A stretch of DNA of 64,000 nucleotides from Chrysomallon squamiferum (lineage: Eukaryota; Mollusca; Gastropoda; Neomphalida; Peltospiridae): contig CM022673.1 in the NCBI GenBank assembly GCA_012295275.1, forward strand, positions 14,372,788 through 14,436,787, in the 5' to 3' direction. The notes beneath the pieces were generated by a model. The model was not told the origin of the DNA, made no database searches, and saw only the letters and a program-made list of their open reading frames with translations. The translations under genes were made by a program, and so were the position numbers. This document shows, piece by piece, positions 61,520-64,000 of this stretch (position 1 is the stretch's first letter; each line of letters opens with the position of its first letter).

Positions 61520-63545
61520 ATGACAATGAAAATATTAAAAATGCTTAGTCTGCTTAAAAAAGAAAATAAAAAAATCTATTTTACATATTTAAATGTCTTT
61601 TTCACACATTTCTAGGTTTTTATTTAAACAGTCCTGTTACATTATACATTAAATAAAAGAACAAACACAGTTTAACATAAACCTTAACCAAGTCAACAAC
61701 AAAATGGAAGTTCATTATTGATCAAATTATTGTATTTCTTTTTTGTGTTTGTGTTAATCATACCAGCATCTACAACTTTACATATTGTTTTTGTTCTGTG
61801 CCATTATTATTTAAAAATCAATATCTTTTCTCCTCATTTCAGTGGTGAACATCAAGCAGAAATTTACTTTGTCATTGATTTTTATTTATAATTGATCTCA
61901 TAAACATCACTTATTCCTTGTTTCTGAGACAGCAGTTTTTATTCTTTTGACTTTTGACTAAAAAAAAGAAATGGAAAGTTGTGAATGGATTTGTTGATAG
62001 CATGTATAAGATAATTTTATGTAGCAACTATAGTAACAGTTGAATTTGTAATCAAGTTAATTAATTTAATTTCCTAATAATTTTAATTTTAATTTTAATA
62101 TTATTTTTAAATTTTTTCCTTTTTTTTCTTCTGTAAACAAACAAATTGTCTTAAAACAGATATTTAAGTTGTTATATGTGATACTTTGAAAACAACTTCA
62201 TCGGTAGTCTTTCAAGGATAGATATTTAGTGTTTAAATGCTTGCTTCTCATGAACTTCTTTATAAACAAAACTCAGTTTCTAGAAATCAGTAATTTGAAT
62301 TGTTGAGAGCCAGATGTAATATTAGAATAAACTAATCCCTGTTAATTAGATTTTTTTTTTTTTATATTGTTCTCACAAAGATAATCATTCAACTGTCAGT
62401 GCATGGTCTGATATTTAAGTAATGGTATTACACTAACATGATTGGTAACAAAGTAAATTTACACAGGGTTAAATCATTTCTGCTTTATAATGTGTCTTGT
62501 GATATTTTTACTAACTTTTGTTGAATAAAAATAAAAGTAATCTTTAGAGGAAAATGTTTGAGTTAGGTAATTTTAAGATAGTATATAGAAAACAGAAAAT
62601 AAATCAAAACAGCTAATGTACATTAATAATAATAATAATATTAAAATTATAAATTCATCTGACTTGTTCATTTAGAATTTTAGCTGCATAAAGTTAAACC
62701 TGTATATAAAAGTTAATACATCACCTACCAACATTTTTTAAATTAATTAATTAATTTAGTTTGTAGTGTTTTGTTTCACAGAAATGTAAACATGAAATTG
62801 TAACAATTACAAAACAGTTGGCTGTCTTCATTATTATTGATTCAGATTGTTGAAAGGTCTATGTAGGTCTTGTTGTTGTCAAAAAAAGTGACTGCTGCAG
62901 TAAATTAGAGTCCGGACAGATTGTGTAACAACTACATTTACACAGAGAACTTCTTTCACAAAGCTGTTGTTAGTAGTTTAAAGCATTTATCACTGAGCAC
63001 GACCCACTGCTGCTGAACATAATCCACGTGTAATTTGATTAGTTTGTCTATGTTAAATATGCGTCAGGTACTCAAAGAAAAGGGATTAGGTACATCATAT
63101 ATAAAATAACAATTTTTTTTTTTTTTTTTTTTTACAAAGTCTTTAATCACCTTATATGAACACACACTGGTTAACAGATGATTGGGTTTCTAAAACTGGA
63201 TATAAAATATTTAATATTTATGTTCAGATAAACAGCTCAAGTAGTTTAGTCACAAGCTGTATGTTTGGCTGCATTACACTCATGGAAAACTATCTGATTT
63301 ATTAACTTTAATCGTGTTCTGAATTTTAACACAGGAATCAATATTAAAAAAATAAGATGAAAATAAATATTAGTGGTGTGGCTTTTCTGCTGATAAGCCG
63401 TGTTCTCAAAAAAGTTGCCACTGCCTGGTATAGATAAAAGAATCCCATCTCTAAACAGTAAAGAGATATAAATTTGAGCATGAAAGTAAGATTTCTTTCG
63501 GGGTGAATGTAAAAATCTTGCCTGCCTATGGAAGAAAGATGCTCT
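60949..63545 (+). other. Ceramide synthase intron 1, unique part
   Basis: AT-rich intronic DNA after the donor at 60949. It contains a pure A tract at about 61485-61516 and a T tract at 63112-63133. No exon with ceramide synthase similarity was seen. Confidence 0.55.
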
Positions 63546-64000
63546 ATATGACAAACAGACATGTTAATCAGTTAAATGTCTGGGTTTGTTCAGTATGTCT
63601 GATATTCTGTAAGTATGTGAAGGGAATTGCTCTGTATGACAAACAGAAGAAATAATTAAATGTCTGGTTTTGTTCAGTATGATGTGGTGAAATTGTTAAA
63701 CAATTAAATGTCTGGTTTTGTTCAGTATGATGTGGTGAAATTGTTAAACAATTAAATGTCAGGTTTTGTTCAGTATGTCTGATATTCTGTAAGTATGTGA
63801 AGGGAATTGCTCTGTATGACAAACAGAAGAAATAATTAAATGTCTGGTTTTGTTCAGTATGATGTGGTGAAATTGTTAAACAGTTATATGTCAGGTTTTG
63901 TTCAGTATGTCTGATATTCTGTAAGTATGTGAACGGAATTACTCTGTATGACAAAAAATAAATAATTAAATGTCTGGGTTTGTTTAGTATGATGTGGTGA
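63546..64000. repeat. Higher-order tandem repeat running off the window
   Basis: Two kinds of subunit alternate. One is about 49 bases (TGTCTGGTTTTGTTCAGTAT, then GATGTGGTGAAATTGTTAAA). The other is about 65-75 bases (GTCTGATATTCTGTAAGTAT, then GTGAAGGGAATTGCTCTGTA and ACAAACAGAAG). Both share TTAAATGTCTGG. At least six subunits are present and the array is open at 64000. The repetitive minus-strand frame across it is not a gene. Confidence 0.9.

Noticed and set aside
63568-63954. 128-residue repetitive minus-strand protein
   Set aside because: Product of the tandem repeat at 63546-64000; no start context or similarity.

Overview
This is an AT-rich, microsatellite-laden stretch of a metazoan nuclear genome. 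Every gene is split by short GT-AG introns, many of them only a few hundred bases. Gene content and intron style suit an invertebrate bilaterian, with a mollusc or other lophotrochozoan most likely. The lineage is inferred and was not tested by any search. No transposon, prokaryotic or viral gene was recognised.

Layout. (1) At 2-88 (+) there may be the last codons of a gene that runs in from the left. (2) 1399-8132 (-) is a complete 12-exon ACAA1, the peroxisomal 3-ketoacyl-CoA thiolase, with an N-terminal PTS2 signal. (3) 9403-13823 (+) is a 3-exon alpha-tubulin in head-to-head arrangement with ACAA1; its last exon carries a one-base frameshift before an otherwise intact C-terminal tail. (4) 16879-30508 (+) is GPR155 (LYCHOS), with a PIN/auxin-efflux-like transporter half, a 7TM-like half and a C-terminal DEP domain. 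(5) 38808-45616 (-) is a WASP-interacting protein of the WIPF family, with an N-terminal WH2, a polyproline centre and a C-terminal WASP-binding motif; it also has one apparent one-base frameshift and one unusual candidate exon. (6) 48312-55491 (+) is an 11-exon lysosomal/prostatic-type histidine acid phosphatase (ACP2-like), head-to-head with WIPF. (7) 60764-60948 (+) is the first exon of a ceramide synthase whose remainder lies beyond the window.

Exon boundaries were worked out by hand from splice sites, reading phase and protein family similarity. Codon phases close exactly for ACAA1 (421 codons), acid phosphatase (422 codons) and ceramide synthase exon 1. Tubulin and WIPF close only if one base is corrected in each. 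GPR155 closes either with a 41-nt micro-exon inside a minisatellite or with one base fewer in a T8 run.

The genes are not an operon. They are independent eukaryotic genes for peroxisomal beta-oxidation, cytoskeleton (tubulin, WIP), lysosome (GPR155, acid phosphatase) and sphingolipid synthesis. GPR155 and WIPF1 are also neighbours in the human genome, so this pair looks like old microsynteny.

The most unusual feature is a class of minisatellites whose repeat units contain genuine exon-intron junctions. In GPR155, two successive introns carry a tandem array of the 5' splice site at one end and of the 3' splice site at the other, and the last coding exon, stop codon included, is repeated into the 3' UTR. 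In the acid phosphatase gene, a roughly 48-copy 28-bp array begins exactly at the exon 10 donor. I treat this recurrent amplification of splice junctions as the main candidate for a previously undescribed phenomenon.
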